NCBI GenBank assembly: GCA_020444905.1
Contig: JAGRHQ010000013.1
Span: forward strand, 1-35,816
Length of the DNA: 35,816 nucleotides
Reading direction: 5' to 3'
Source: Candidatus Competibacteraceae bacterium
Lineage (GTDB): Bacteria > Pseudomonadota > Gammaproteobacteria > Competibacterales > Competibacteraceae
In this document: one piece after another, positions 25,987-35,000 of the stretch
How positions within the stretch are numbered: position 1 is the stretch's first letter
Layout: each line of letters starts with the position of its first letter
Position numbers and translations under genes: made by a program
Notes under the pieces: model-generated
Told to the model about the DNA's origin: nothing
The model's database searches: none
What the model saw: only the letters and a program-made list of their open reading frames with translations

Positions 25987-26002
25987 GGGGCGGCGTTCCA
26001 AG

Positions 26003-26024
26003 AAAAAACCCGCCGGAGCGGGTT
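26003..26024 (-). terminator. Intrinsic terminator of ssrA
   Basis: On the minus strand AACCCGC, loop TCCG and GCGGGTT form a strong 7-bp hairpin running into TTTTTT, 16 bases after the tmRNA CCA end. This is a textbook rho-independent terminator. Confidence 0.92.
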
Positions 26025-26040
26025 GGTTGGGTGCTTCAAT

Positions 26041-26410
26041 TGGTGGAGGCGGGGGGAATAGAACCCCCGTCCGCAGATCCTCTGCCTTTGGCCCTACATG
26101 CTTAGCCTGATCTTTAATTTAACCTTTCGCAACCCGACCGGCAGGGCGGCGAACGGCGGTTCCGGTGAGTTTTAGCCCCTCCCCCCCGGACAGGTTCGGT
26201 AGCGATCTTGTGTTAGTCGACCCCTGAAGCGCCCCGAAAGGCTCCGAACCTCACAAGCAAGTTTCGGTCAGGGGCTGGCGGGCTTTAAGCCGCCAGAGCG
26301 TAGCTGTCGTCGTTGGCAACTATATTTTACAGCCAGTTTAACGAGGCGAGCTGCATCCTCGACATGCGCCTTGGGTTTTGCAATCCACGTCGAAACCCGG
26401 AATCGCCCCC
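26041..26410 (-). ncRNA. ssrA: tmRNA (transfer-messenger RNA), complete, one-piece
   Basis: A 370-base RNA gene. The 5' end GGGGGCG pairs with CGCCTCC near the 3' end (one G-U pair) to form the acceptor stem, followed by discriminator A and an encoded CCA at 26041-26043. The universal opening GGGGGCGATTCCGGGTTTCG and the T-arm GGGGGTTCTATTCCCCC are intact. The resume codon GCC at 26317 opens a tag frame ending TAA at 26285. The molecule rescues stalled ribosomes with SmpB, whose gene is 5.1 kb upstream. A GC-rich run (CCTGTCCGGGGGGGAGGGGC) in the pseudoknot region is normal for variable loops. TACTTT ten bases before the 5' end may be a -10 element. A strong terminator follows. Confidence 0.97.
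26285..26317 (-). other. tmRNA tag-peptide reading frame, ANDDSYALAA
   Basis: Reading from GCC at 26317 gives Ala-Asn-Asp-Asp-Ser-Tyr-Ala-Leu-Ala-Ala and TAA. The E. coli tag is ANDENYALAA, so the ends recognised by ClpXP, SspB and ClpAP (AND at the start, ALAA at the end) are conserved and the middle differs. Confidence 0.95.
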
Positions 26411-26466
26411 ATTGGGTAAAAAAGTAGGATCACTGGCGAGTGGGAAAGTTCCAGCCATGATCAGGG

Positions 26467-27579
26467 TCATTGCAAACGACTGCGCACCAGGAGGGTGGCG
26501 ATACTCAGCGTCACCAGAGCGGTCAACGCCATCGGCCAGGCTTGGGCGGCAACCTCGGCAGCCGGCAATGTTTTCACGAACGTACCCTGAACGATGATCA
26601 GGAAGTGCTTGAGCGGGATGGCTTCAGCGACCCACTGCAAGACCGTCGGCATATTTTCCACCGGGGTAGCGAATCCAGACATCAGAATCATCGGTACCCC
26701 GGTTGCAAAAGCGCCCAGAATAGCCTGTTGCTGGGTGGCGCAGATCGAGGAAATCATCAACCCTAACCCGACGATGGACAGAATGAACAGCAGCATGGTC
26801 AGGAACAGCAACCCCAGAGAGCCGGTGAAGGGAACGCCAAAGGCAAATACGCCCGCCCCCACCATTAACATCCCCAGCGTCGTGCCAATGACCAGCGCCG
26901 GCGCGGCTTTGGCCACGATGATTTCCGTCGGCGTGGTAGGCGAAACCAGCAACTGGTCGAAGGTGCCGAGTTCACGTTCGCGCGCAATGGACAATGCCGT
27001 GACGATGAGGGAGGTGAACATCGCCAGGGTACCGGCGAGGCTGGGTACAATGAACCATTGATAAATGAGGTTTGGGTTAAACCAGTGCCGAACGGCTACG
27101 CGGTCGTTATTCCCGGAACTTTCAGCCTGTATCGTTGCGCCCAGATTGCCAGCAATGCTTTCTACATAGCGGAGCGCGACCTGCCCGGAGTTGGCCCGGC
27201 GACCATCGACGATGACTTGCAGCGGCGCGGGACGACCTGCCGCCACATCGCGCGAAAAGGTTTCCGGTATGTCAATGGCCAGCAGCACTTGACGCTGCTC
27301 GATCGCTGCTTGTAATTGCTCCGGGCTTTGCATCGTCGTCACGCTGCCGACGAACGCGGCGGCGCTGACTTGGGCAACCAGTTCCTGCGACCAGCGTCCG
27401 CCATCGCGGTCGTAGACGGCGATGGCAGCGTGGCGCACTTCCAGCGTGGCGGCAAAGGAAAAGATCAGCAACTGCATCAGCGGCGGCCCAATAAGCAAAG
27501 CGCGCGCCCGCCGGTCGCGCAGGATGCTGAGCAATTCCTTGATAATCTGCGCGCGCAGTCGTGGTGAAAGCAGCGTCAT
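26467..27579 (-). CDS. ybhR: ABC-2 efflux transporter permease, YbhR-like
   Basis: A 370-residue inner-membrane permease. One N-terminal membrane segment (ALLIGPPLMQLLIFSFA, about 28-45) is followed by a periplasmic domain of about 130 residues and five more segments from about 175 to 365, the layout of ABC-2 drug-efflux permeases. IKELLSILRDRRARALL at the start is the cytoplasmic elbow helix typical of YbhR/YbhS/YhhJ. It begins three bases after the ybhS stop. It is the last gene of a ybhG-F-S-R operon and is followed by ssrA 57 bases away. E. coli YbhFSR is linked to export of some antibiotics and cations; the substrate here is unknown. Confidence 0.9.
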   Translation of the reverse strand: MTLLSPRLRAQIIKELLSILRDRRARALLIGPPLMQLLIFSFAATLEVRHAAIAVYDRDGGRWSQELVAQVSAAAFVGSVTTMQSPEQLQAAIEQRQVLLAIDIPETFSRDVAAGRPAPLQVIVDGRRANSGQVALRYVESIAGNLGATIQAESSGNNDRVAVRHWFNPNLIYQWFIVPSLAGTLAMFTSLIVTALSIARERELGTFDQLLVSPTTPTEIIVAKAAPALVIGTTLGMLMVGAGVFAFGVPFTGSLGLLFLTMLLFILSIVGLGLMISSICATQQQAILGAFATGVPMILMSGFATPVENMPTVLQWVAEAIPLKHFLIIVQGTFVKTLPAAEVAAQAWPMALTALVTLSIATLLVRSRLQ

Positions 27580-27582
27580 GAT

Positions 27583-28695
27583 TCAGGCGTCCAGGCTCTT
27601 GCGGGTTTTGGCTTTCGCCAGAGCAAAAAACACGACGCCAATGGCCAGCATCGCCGCCATGTTCGGCAACATCACTGCCCATACGTCGCCAGCCAGGAAG
27701 ACGGTCTGCAAAGAGGCCACAAAGTGACGAGCGGGAACGATAAAGGTGAGGAGACGGATAGGCGTTGGCATCGAGTCAATCTCGAACAGGAAGCCCGAAA
27801 GCAGGAAGGCCGGTAGAAAGCCCGAGAAGAGCGCAGCTTGTGCGGCAATGAACTGGTTTTTCGCCAATGCCGAAATCATTAGACCCTGTCCCAGTGCCGG
27901 TACAAGAAAAACGGCGGAGAGCAACAATAAGGTGAACCAGGAACCCCGTAACGGCACATCAAAAACGAAAACGGCTAGCAGAGCAGAACCCAGCGTGGCC
28001 AGCAGGCCCAGCACAAAGTACGGCAACAGTTTGCCGATCAAAATTTCAACGACCCGCGCTGGTGTGGACAACAAGGCTTCCATCGTCCCGCGCTCCCACT
28101 CCCGGGCGACGACCAACGCCGTGAGCAGCGTACCGATCATTGTCATGATGATGGCAATAGCGCCGGGCACCAGAAACCGGCGGCTTTCAATCTCCGGGTT
28201 GAACCAGAAGCGCGAACGCACATCGATCACAGGCGGTGTGCTTTGCCCAACCTGGCCAGCCAGCCACTGAGCAATCACGCCTTGCGCATACCCGGCGACA
28301 AAGCCGGCAGTGTTCGGTTGCGAGCCATCGGTGATGACTTGTACCAGGGCACTCGCTGTGTTCGTCGCCAGCCGGCGCTCGAAATCCTGGGGGATGACGA
28401 CGTAACCCTTGAGCCGGCTGGCAATGACTTCACCGGCGACTTCCCGCCGATCCCGCGCCGGCGTGACCTGAAAGTAGCGCGTTCCGCTGAACGCTGCGGC
28501 AAGCGACTGAGCGGCTGCGCCATCGGACTCCAACACGACGCCAATCGCCACCTTGCGGATATCCAGCGAAACGGCGTAGGCGAACAGGAACAGCAGAATG
28601 ACCGGCAGCACGAAGGCAATCAGAAAGGTCGAGGGATCGCGGATGACCTGAAGACTTTCCTTGCGCACCAGCGCAATGAGTCGCCGCAGGTTCAT
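27583..28695 (-). CDS. ybhS: ABC-2 efflux transporter permease, YbhS-like
   Basis: A 370-residue inner-membrane permease, the partner of the following YbhR-like protein and of the same length. It opens with the elbow helix LIALVRKESLQVIRDPSTFL, then a membrane segment (IAFVLPVILLFLFAYAVS), a periplasmic domain to about residue 165 and five further membrane segments. Its start overlaps the ybhF stop as ATGA (28692-28695), indicating translational coupling. The two permeases would form a heterodimer served by the fused two-domain ATPase. Confidence 0.92.
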   Translation of the reverse strand: MNLRRLIALVRKESLQVIRDPSTFLIAFVLPVILLFLFAYAVSLDIRKVAIGVVLESDGAAAQSLAAAFSGTRYFQVTPARDRREVAGEVIASRLKGYVVIPQDFERRLATNTASALVQVITDGSQPNTAGFVAGYAQGVIAQWLAGQVGQSTPPVIDVRSRFWFNPEIESRRFLVPGAIAIIMTMIGTLLTALVVAREWERGTMEALLSTPARVVEILIGKLLPYFVLGLLATLGSALLAVFVFDVPLRGSWFTLLLLSAVFLVPALGQGLMISALAKNQFIAAQAALFSGFLPAFLLSGFLFEIDSMPTPIRLLTFIVPARHFVASLQTVFLAGDVWAVMLPNMAAMLAIGVVFFALAKAKTRKSLDA

Positions 28696-30455
28696 GCAGC
28701 TTCCCGCATTGATGAAGCCGCATCCTGAGCGTCCACCTCCTGGATAAGATGGATAAAAGCGTCTTCCATGGTCGGTTCCTGGTCGCCGATAATGGTAACC
28801 CGCGCCTTGAGCACATCCGGCGTATCGAGCGCGATGAGCTTGGCCCGATACATCAACGCCACCCGGTCGCAGTACTCGGCTTCGTCCATGAAATGTGTGG
28901 TGACCATGATGGTGACGCCCTTATGCGCCAAGCCGTTAATGTGCGTCCAGAATTCACGCCGGGTGATGGGATCGACGCCGGAAGTGGGTTCGTCGAGGAA
29001 CAGCACCAGCGGACGGTGCATCAGCGCGCAGGCCAGCGCCAGGCGCTGTTTGAAACCGAGCGGCAGTTCATCCGGCGCGCTCCCAAGGTATTTCCCAAGC
29101 TGAAAAGTTTGGACCATTTCCTTGATGCGTTCGCGTTTCAATGCCCCCTCCAGGCCGTAAACCCCGGCGGAGAACTCCAGGTTTTGCTGAACCGATAACA
29201 AGCCATAGAGCGAGAACTTCTGCGCCATGTAACCCAGTTGCCGCTTGGCTTGGCTGCCGGCAACGCGCAGATCCAGGCCGACCACTCGCGCCTCACCAGC
29301 GGTCGGACGCAGCAGCCCGCACAGCATCTTGAACGTGGTGGATTTGCCCGCGCCGTTGGGACCGAGCAGTCCGAAAATTTCGCCCTTGCGCACCTGGAAA
29401 CTGACGTGATCGGTCGCCGTGAACGCGCCGAAGCAGCGGGTCAGGTTACGACACTCCACGACGTTGTCACCATCCAGCGTGACGGGCGCCATTTTCTGCG
29501 CAAGAGCGGATATTCCACCTGGGCCGCCGCCCAGGAGATCGACGAAAGCGTCCTCGAAACGCGGCGTGACCGGTTGCAGCTCCGCCCCGGCCTGTGCGGC
29601 AAAGGCGGCGACCGCCTCATGCTGACTATCCAGGCGCAAGACGACGCGAATCGCGTTGCCCTGAATAACGCCATCGCTCACCGAAGTCAATTCCAGAACT
29701 TCCGACAGCAGTTCGCGCCGGTCGCGCCGGTAATTCAAAAGGCGAAAACTACGTTCTTTCAAGCGGTTTGTGAGTTCGCTAGGCGCGCCGGCAAATTTGA
29801 GCTGGCCTTCATTGAGCAGGAACACGGCAGCACAGCGCTCCGCTTCGTCGAGATAAGCGGTGGCCCACACGACCGCCATGCCGTCATCAGTCAGGGCTTG
29901 CACCATGCGCCACAAATCCTGCCGGCTGACCGGGTCGACGCCTACGCCCGGTTCATCCAGCAACAACACTTTAGGCGTGGCCATCAGCGCACAGGCCAGA
30001 CCTAGTTTTTGCTTCATTCCACCGGAGAGCTTTCCCGCCAACCGCGTTGTGAAAGGGCCAAGCCGGGTGAACTCCAGCAGCCGTTCGAAGGTATCACGGT
30101 GGGTTCGTCGCTCAAGTCCGCGCAATTCCGCGTAGAGCCGCAGGTTCTCCAGCACCGACAGGTCTTCGTAGAGGCCAAAACGCTGCGGCATATAGCCGAT
30201 GTTGTCCGACAGCGCGGTGCTGTCGCGCACCGAGTCCAGACCCGCCACCGTGATGTGGCCTGCGGTGGGCGCCATCAGACCGGCCATGAGCCGCATGAGC
30301 GTAGTCTTGCCCGCGCCATCCGGCCCGACCAGCCCGGTCAAGCAGCCAGGCAGGATACGTCCGTGGATACCGCGCAGGGCTTCGAGTGCGCCAAAGCGCT
30401 TGACCACGCCATCAAGTTCAACCGCGATTGACGGCGCGGCGTCCACAGGATGCAT
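28692..30455 (-). CDS. ybhF: ABC efflux transporter ATPase with two fused nucleotide-binding domains, YbhF-like
   Basis: A 587-residue protein with two ATPase domains. Domain 1 (about 8-235) has Walker A GPDGAGKTT, signature LSGGMKQKLGLACAL and Walker B KVLLLDEPGVGVDP. Domain 2 (about 330-560) has Walker A GPNGAGKST, a degenerate signature LPLGFKQRLALACAL, Walker B LVLFLDEPTSGVDP and the switch His in VTTHFMDEAEY. A linker of about 95 residues joins them. The variant signature of domain 2 is typical for YbhF-type proteins, so it is not damage. ATG 30455 lies three bases after ybhG with AGGA seven bases upstream. It powers export through YbhS and YbhR. Confidence 0.94.
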   Translation of the reverse strand: MHPVDAAPSIAVELDGVVKRFGALEALRGIHGRILPGCLTGLVGPDGAGKTTLMRLMAGLMAPTAGHITVAGLDSVRDSTALSDNIGYMPQRFGLYEDLSVLENLRLYAELRGLERRTHRDTFERLLEFTRLGPFTTRLAGKLSGGMKQKLGLACALMATPKVLLLDEPGVGVDPVSRQDLWRMVQALTDDGMAVVWATAYLDEAERCAAVFLLNEGQLKFAGAPSELTNRLKERSFRLLNYRRDRRELLSEVLELTSVSDGVIQGNAIRVVLRLDSQHEAVAAFAAQAGAELQPVTPRFEDAFVDLLGGGPGGISALAQKMAPVTLDGDNVVECRNLTRCFGAFTATDHVSFQVRKGEIFGLLGPNGAGKSTTFKMLCGLLRPTAGEARVVGLDLRVAGSQAKRQLGYMAQKFSLYGLLSVQQNLEFSAGVYGLEGALKRERIKEMVQTFQLGKYLGSAPDELPLGFKQRLALACALMHRPLVLFLDEPTSGVDPITRREFWTHINGLAHKGVTIMVTTHFMDEAEYCDRVALMYRAKLIALDTPDVLKARVTIIGDQEPTMEDAFIHLIQEVDAQDAASSMREAA

Positions 30456-30458
30456 GAC

Positions 30459-31457
30459 TCAATCCTGCCCGGTGGATGCGGTGGCAACCGTGACCGTCAC
30501 CGGCATACCCTGATGAAGCCATTGATCGGCGTTGGTGATGACAATGCGCAAGCGATAGACCAAATCGGTGCGTAGATCCGTCGTTTCAACCGACTTTGGC
30601 GTAAATTCCGCGCGCGGCGAAATGAAACCAATATGCCCTAGATAAACCTTCTTGGAAGAATCGGTGCGCACGCTCACCGGGGTTCCCGACGCGATGCGAC
30701 CCAGTTCGGGTTCGCTGACATAAGCGCGAACGTATACCGGGTCGCGCAACGACAACGTGTAAACGGCGGCGTGACTGTCCACCATGCTACCGGGTTCACG
30801 CACCCGACTCAGCACGACCGCATCCGCCGGGGCGATGAGTTGCGTATCATCCAGCGCCGTCTGCGCTTGGGCGCGAGCCGCCTCAGCGCTGGCCAGCCGC
30901 GCTTGCGCCGCGGCAATATCTTCCTGTCGAAAACCTTCCTGTTGCAGGGACAGGGCTTGTTGCGCGGAAGCCAGGGCGGCGATCGCTTCATCACGGGCAG
31001 CGCGCGCGGCGTCCAAAATTTGTTGACTGGCGGCCCCGGTGCTGGCGAGTTCGCTTTGCCGGCGAAACTCGCTGTCCACCTTGCGGAAGACCGCTTCCGC
31101 CTGACGGACGGACTCCTCGGCGCGTTTGATTTCCTGGGGACGGTTGCCGTGTTGGAGTTTATCGAGTTCTGCCTGAGCGCGCTGGACCTCAGCCTCCGCT
31201 GCAGCCAGCGCATCTCGATACGGCTGTGCATCCAGTTCCGCGACGACATCGCCCGCCTTGACGGTTGCGCCTTCGTCGACCGCCATCCTTAGCAGACGGC
31301 CCGGTTGGCGAAAAGCCAGTTCGACTTCGCGAATGTCAACATTGCCATAGAGCGTCAGCGCGCCCTCCGTTGGATGATCCTGACCCTGCCGCCAGTAGGC
31401 CGTTCCCACACCAAGAATCAGCAACACGAGGACAACAACACGAAGTTTGTTTTTCAT
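30459..31457 (-). CDS. ybhG: HlyD-family periplasmic adaptor (membrane fusion protein), YbhG-like
   Basis: A 332-residue protein anchored by one N-terminal membrane segment (VVVLVLLILGVGTAYW, residues 7-22). The first half-lipoyl motif (LTLYGNVDIREVELAFR, then AGDVVAELDAQPY) is followed by a long Ala/Glu/Gln-rich helical hairpin (about 80-195) and the second half (LIAPADAVVLSRVREPGSMV). The C-terminal part has LGHIGFISPRAEFTPKSVET and DLVYRLRIVI, very close in wording to E. coli YbhG. It links the inner-membrane YbhFSR pump to an outer-membrane channel such as TolC, which is not in the window. It starts 51 bases after smpB and is the first gene of the operon. Confidence 0.94.
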   Translation of the reverse strand: MKNKLRVVVLVLLILGVGTAYWRQGQDHPTEGALTLYGNVDIREVELAFRQPGRLLRMAVDEGATVKAGDVVAELDAQPYRDALAAAEAEVQRAQAELDKLQHGNRPQEIKRAEESVRQAEAVFRKVDSEFRRQSELASTGAASQQILDAARAARDEAIAALASAQQALSLQQEGFRQEDIAAAQARLASAEAARAQAQTALDDTQLIAPADAVVLSRVREPGSMVDSHAAVYTLSLRDPVYVRAYVSEPELGRIASGTPVSVRTDSSKKVYLGHIGFISPRAEFTPKSVETTDLRTDLVYRLRIVITNADQWLHQGMPVTVTVATASTGQD

Positions 31458-31508
31458 TCGTCAGTATCCGTTTCGTGGATGACGCCTGCATCTGCGAGAA
31501 AACCGGGT

Positions 31509-31979
31509 TTATCGTTCCCGCATCAGCCGCTGTTTGTCACGCTCCCAGTCACGATCCTTTTCAGTCGCCCGCTTGTCGTAATCCTTCTTGCCTTTCGCCA
31601 GACCGATGTCCAGCTTGGCCCGGTTGTTCTTCCAGTACAGCTTCAGCGGGATCAACGTATAGCCCTTGCGCTCGACCGAGCCGATCAGCCGACTAATCTC
31701 TTCCCGATGCAGCAGCAATCTGCGGGTACGGGTCGGGTCCGCGTCGACGTGGGTCGAAGCCGAGGTCAACGGCGAAATATGGCAACCGAACAGAAACGCC
31801 TCGCCATCGCGCAACAGCACATAGCTTTCCTTGAGGTGGGCGCGACCGGCCCGCATGCTTTTAACCTCCCAGCCCTGGAGAGATAACCCAGCCTCGAAAT
31901 GTTCCTCGATGAAATAATCGTGATACGCCTTCTTATTGCCCGCGATCTGGTTGTTCGGGGCCGATTTTTTCTTACTCAT
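31509..31979 (-). CDS. smpB: SsrA-binding protein SmpB
   Basis: A 156-residue cytoplasmic RNA-binding protein of normal length. It binds the tRNA-like domain of tmRNA and delivers it to stalled ribosomes. Diagnostic segments are [50 protein letters not shown] and the decoding tail beginning [25 protein letters not shown] lies six bases before ATG 31979. The ssrA partner gene is on the same strand 5.1 kb downstream, separated by the four ybh genes. Confidence 0.97.
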   Translation of the reverse strand: MSKKKSAPNNQIAGNKKAYHDYFIEEHFEAGLSLQGWEVKSMRAGRAHLKESYVLLRDGEAFLFGCHISPLTSASTHVDADPTRTRRLLLHREEISRLIGSVERKGYTLIPLKLYWKNNRAKLDIGLAKGKKDYDKRATEKDRDWERDKQRLMRER

Positions 31980-32030
31980 AGCGCACTCCTAGCTCCTTTA
32001 TGGTTGTAGTGCGAAATACGCCAAATGACT

Positions 32031-32058
32031 CCTATAAAACCGAAGTCATTAAAATCAA
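32031..32058 (-). promoter_or_regulatory. Possible sigma-70 promoter for smpB
   Basis: On the minus strand TTGATT (32058-32053) and TATAGG (32036-32031) are separated by 16 bases, in an A/T-rich gap of 113 bases between the membrane-protein stop and smpB. The match is moderate; this gap contains no gene. Confidence 0.3.
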
Positions 32059-32092
32059 TAATGTATATGATTATAAATTGAACCTGCACCGA

Positions 32093-35000
32093 TTATTCCC
32101 ATCTCGCCAAATCGGCCCGCGCAATCCGAATTCGCTGCAAAATCGCCTCGCGTTTGAGATTGAACAGCACCATCCCCATAGTAATCGACGCACCCAACCC
32201 AAGCAGAATCAGCGCCCGACTCATGCCTTGTTCCGGATAAAAGCGCAGCAGTTGCCCACTGATATTCAGCACCAGAAACGCCACGCCCGCATAGAGAAAA
32301 GCGCGGATACGCAGCGCGATGCCGATCAACACTCCGACCAGCGCCAATGCCAGCGCCAGCGCGAACACCCACAATTGCGGTTGCAGGAACACATCCAGTC
32401 CCGCCCCGGCATACAACACACTCAACGCCGCCAGCCGCGCTCCATTCAACACCTGGGGCCGCAACTCCCGCCGATGCAGATGCAGCAAGGCCAGCACCGA
32501 CACCGCCGCCGGGATGAGATAGAACTGCCACAATCCATACCGTTGCGCCCAGAGCGGCGCCCAGAGGTAAATCGCGCCGTTCAAAGCTAACACGCCCAGA
32601 TAAAAGGGCAATGGATTACGCATGGCCCCGGCCAGCGACAAGTAGAGCAGACCTCCGGTCAACAACGTCCCACCCGTCCACGGCGAGGCGAGTTGCCAGG
32701 GTGCGGTTGCCAAAGCCAGCAACGGCAACCCCAAGACCAGATGATAAAAGGGCCGTAACCCGGTCCACTGGTACAATAGGAAAGCCGCGCCCGCTCCGGC
32801 TAGCAATCCAGTCGTATCCCAGGGCGTCCAGGGCGTCAGGCCAAATACAATCAGTCGCCCGTAACCCGCCAGCACTCCAAGCAATAGTACGGTCGCGTAG
32901 ATTCGATTCGGTTCATCCCGACTCCGCCAAGCCTTTAACCCAGTTAAAATTAGCAACAGGGTTAACGTCGCACCCGCCGCCAAGGCATCGGTGAAGAGAC
33001 CGAAATACCACGGCCAGACTCCAAGTCCCAGTCGCCAGGCCGCCACAGCGGCGATATGTAGTCCCAAACTCAGCAAAGTCGCCAGCCATAGCCAGGGCGT
33101 CGTTTCGCTAATCGCTTCCTCGACATCCAGCCAACGCTGAAACCGTTTGGCATTGGGTTGAAGGTCGTGGGCGTCAAGCCAGACGGTCAACGAGCGTTGA
33201 CTCCGTATAAATAACAGCCACAGCAGGCCACTTTGCAAGGCCAACCAGGGCAATACCGCGATCACCGCCGGCCAGGCCAGAAGTTGATTCCACAACCACA
33301 GCGTATAACTGCTGGCCAGCGCTAGCCGTAGTCCAACCTTAAACCAGAACCGTTCCTGTCGTTGCCAGCCCATCAGGAAGGCGTAAAGCGTTAGTCCCGC
33401 CAGTAATACGGCTAGCGCAAGCTCCCCAGTGACGAACCCGGTCCATGCGCCGAATAAAACGGCTATCAGTCCCAGCCAGGGCCAGGGATTGACTGCGACC
33501 TTCCAGTCGGGAAAGCGCGCGTTCCAGGACGGCAACAGAAAATTGCCGATGCTCCATAGCGCATAGCCCCAACCTAGACTGAACCAGGCTTCGTCCCAGA
33601 CTGCAAATCCAACCAGATCAGCAACGCGCCACGCCAGTGCGCTGATCAAGATCACCAGTCCCAGACCACGCCACAGAGCAGCCTTCGCGAGCGGATGAGT
33701 CACCGGGAACAACGCGATACAGAGCAACGTCAATAGCAGCGGCAGACCAGGCGCTTTGACCAGAACGCCCAGCGTAGCTCCGGCCAACGCCAGTCCATAG
33801 AGCAATCCGCCCATCATCCACAAGGGGCGACGCCAATACGTGAAGGGCGCGGTGTGCGCCGATTGCAACCTGGCTGCCGCCAATGTCATAAGCAGACTCA
33901 AACCGACATTGACCAGCGGTTGACCTAGAATGAATAATTGGGGCGGATTCAGCCGGGCGCTCACCAGCCAGACGCCGAGCGTCAATGTCATCAATGCCGC
34001 GCCAACATGCATTGCAGTCCGGTAACGATTACCTGCCAGCGCGAATAACGTCAGACTAATGCCCACGGCGGGCCACAATTGTGGCGCAACGCTGCCAAGC
34101 ATTCCCAGCGCCAGACTGACCGCCACGGGTACGGTAGCGACCAGCATCGCGCAAGCGTGCAAACTCGCCTCGACGCGCTGGCGACCGCCTGCGCCGCCCG
34201 GTACGGTGAAACGCAGCCGCTGCGCCCATCGCCAGGTCAATGGCTGATCCAGCGCGGCAACGCTCAACCGCCAGATGACCAGGACGTACAAAACTCCCGC
34301 CGCGGCTATTCCGGGCAGCGATAGCTCCAGATACGCTAATCCCGTCAGCCATCCCGCCAAACCCAGCAGCATGGGTAGCGCGACCCCATGAAACCAGCGC
34401 AGGCGTCCGATGAGTAACAAACTGCTGAGCGCCGCCAGCCCGGCGATCCACGGCCATGTCGGCGACAGATGGCCCTCCAGCAAGCGAGCGCCCAGATGCA
34501 CCAGCCCGATGGTCCATAACAAGGCCATCGCCTGTTCCAGCGGTCCGCGAATGATCGAAGTTACACTGACTTCCAGTTGGTTTTCACCGGCTCTGACCTC
34601 AGCGCGCAAAATTTCACGTATCTCTGCGCGCCAATCCAGCCACAACAGAAACGACCACAACGCAAGGACCAGCAGGAACTCGATGAGTCCGGTGCTGGGA
34701 GCAGGAAAATAGCCGCGTTTCAGCAAAACCCCGATTGCAGCGATTAGCGCCAACACACCATAGAACAACGATTGCTGGCGCAAACCCAGGCTCATCCATA
34801 ATAAAATTCCACTGGCCAACGCCAGCAAGAAGACGGGTTCCAACCGGCCCAGCCAGAATGGCCAAAGATTGACGCCTGCTAACGTCAGCGCCGCGACGAT
34901 GGCCAACAGGGCGCTATTGATCCAAACCCGCCGGCTGATCGGTGACTGTCGTTGATCATGCAAGCCCAACCCCGTCCATAACGCCGCCAGCGCTAGCCAA

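Noticed and set aside
25168-26061. Plus-strand open frame (297 codons) running into the ssrA 3' end
   Set aside because: It is opposite the MmeI nuclease domain and overlaps the tmRNA terminator, and has no recognisable domain.
29030-29110. Degenerate ABC signature (LPLGFKQR) in the second YbhF domain as a possible mutation
   Set aside because: From memory of the family, YbhF-type fused ATPases commonly carry a non-LSGGQ second signature, so it is not a sign of decay.
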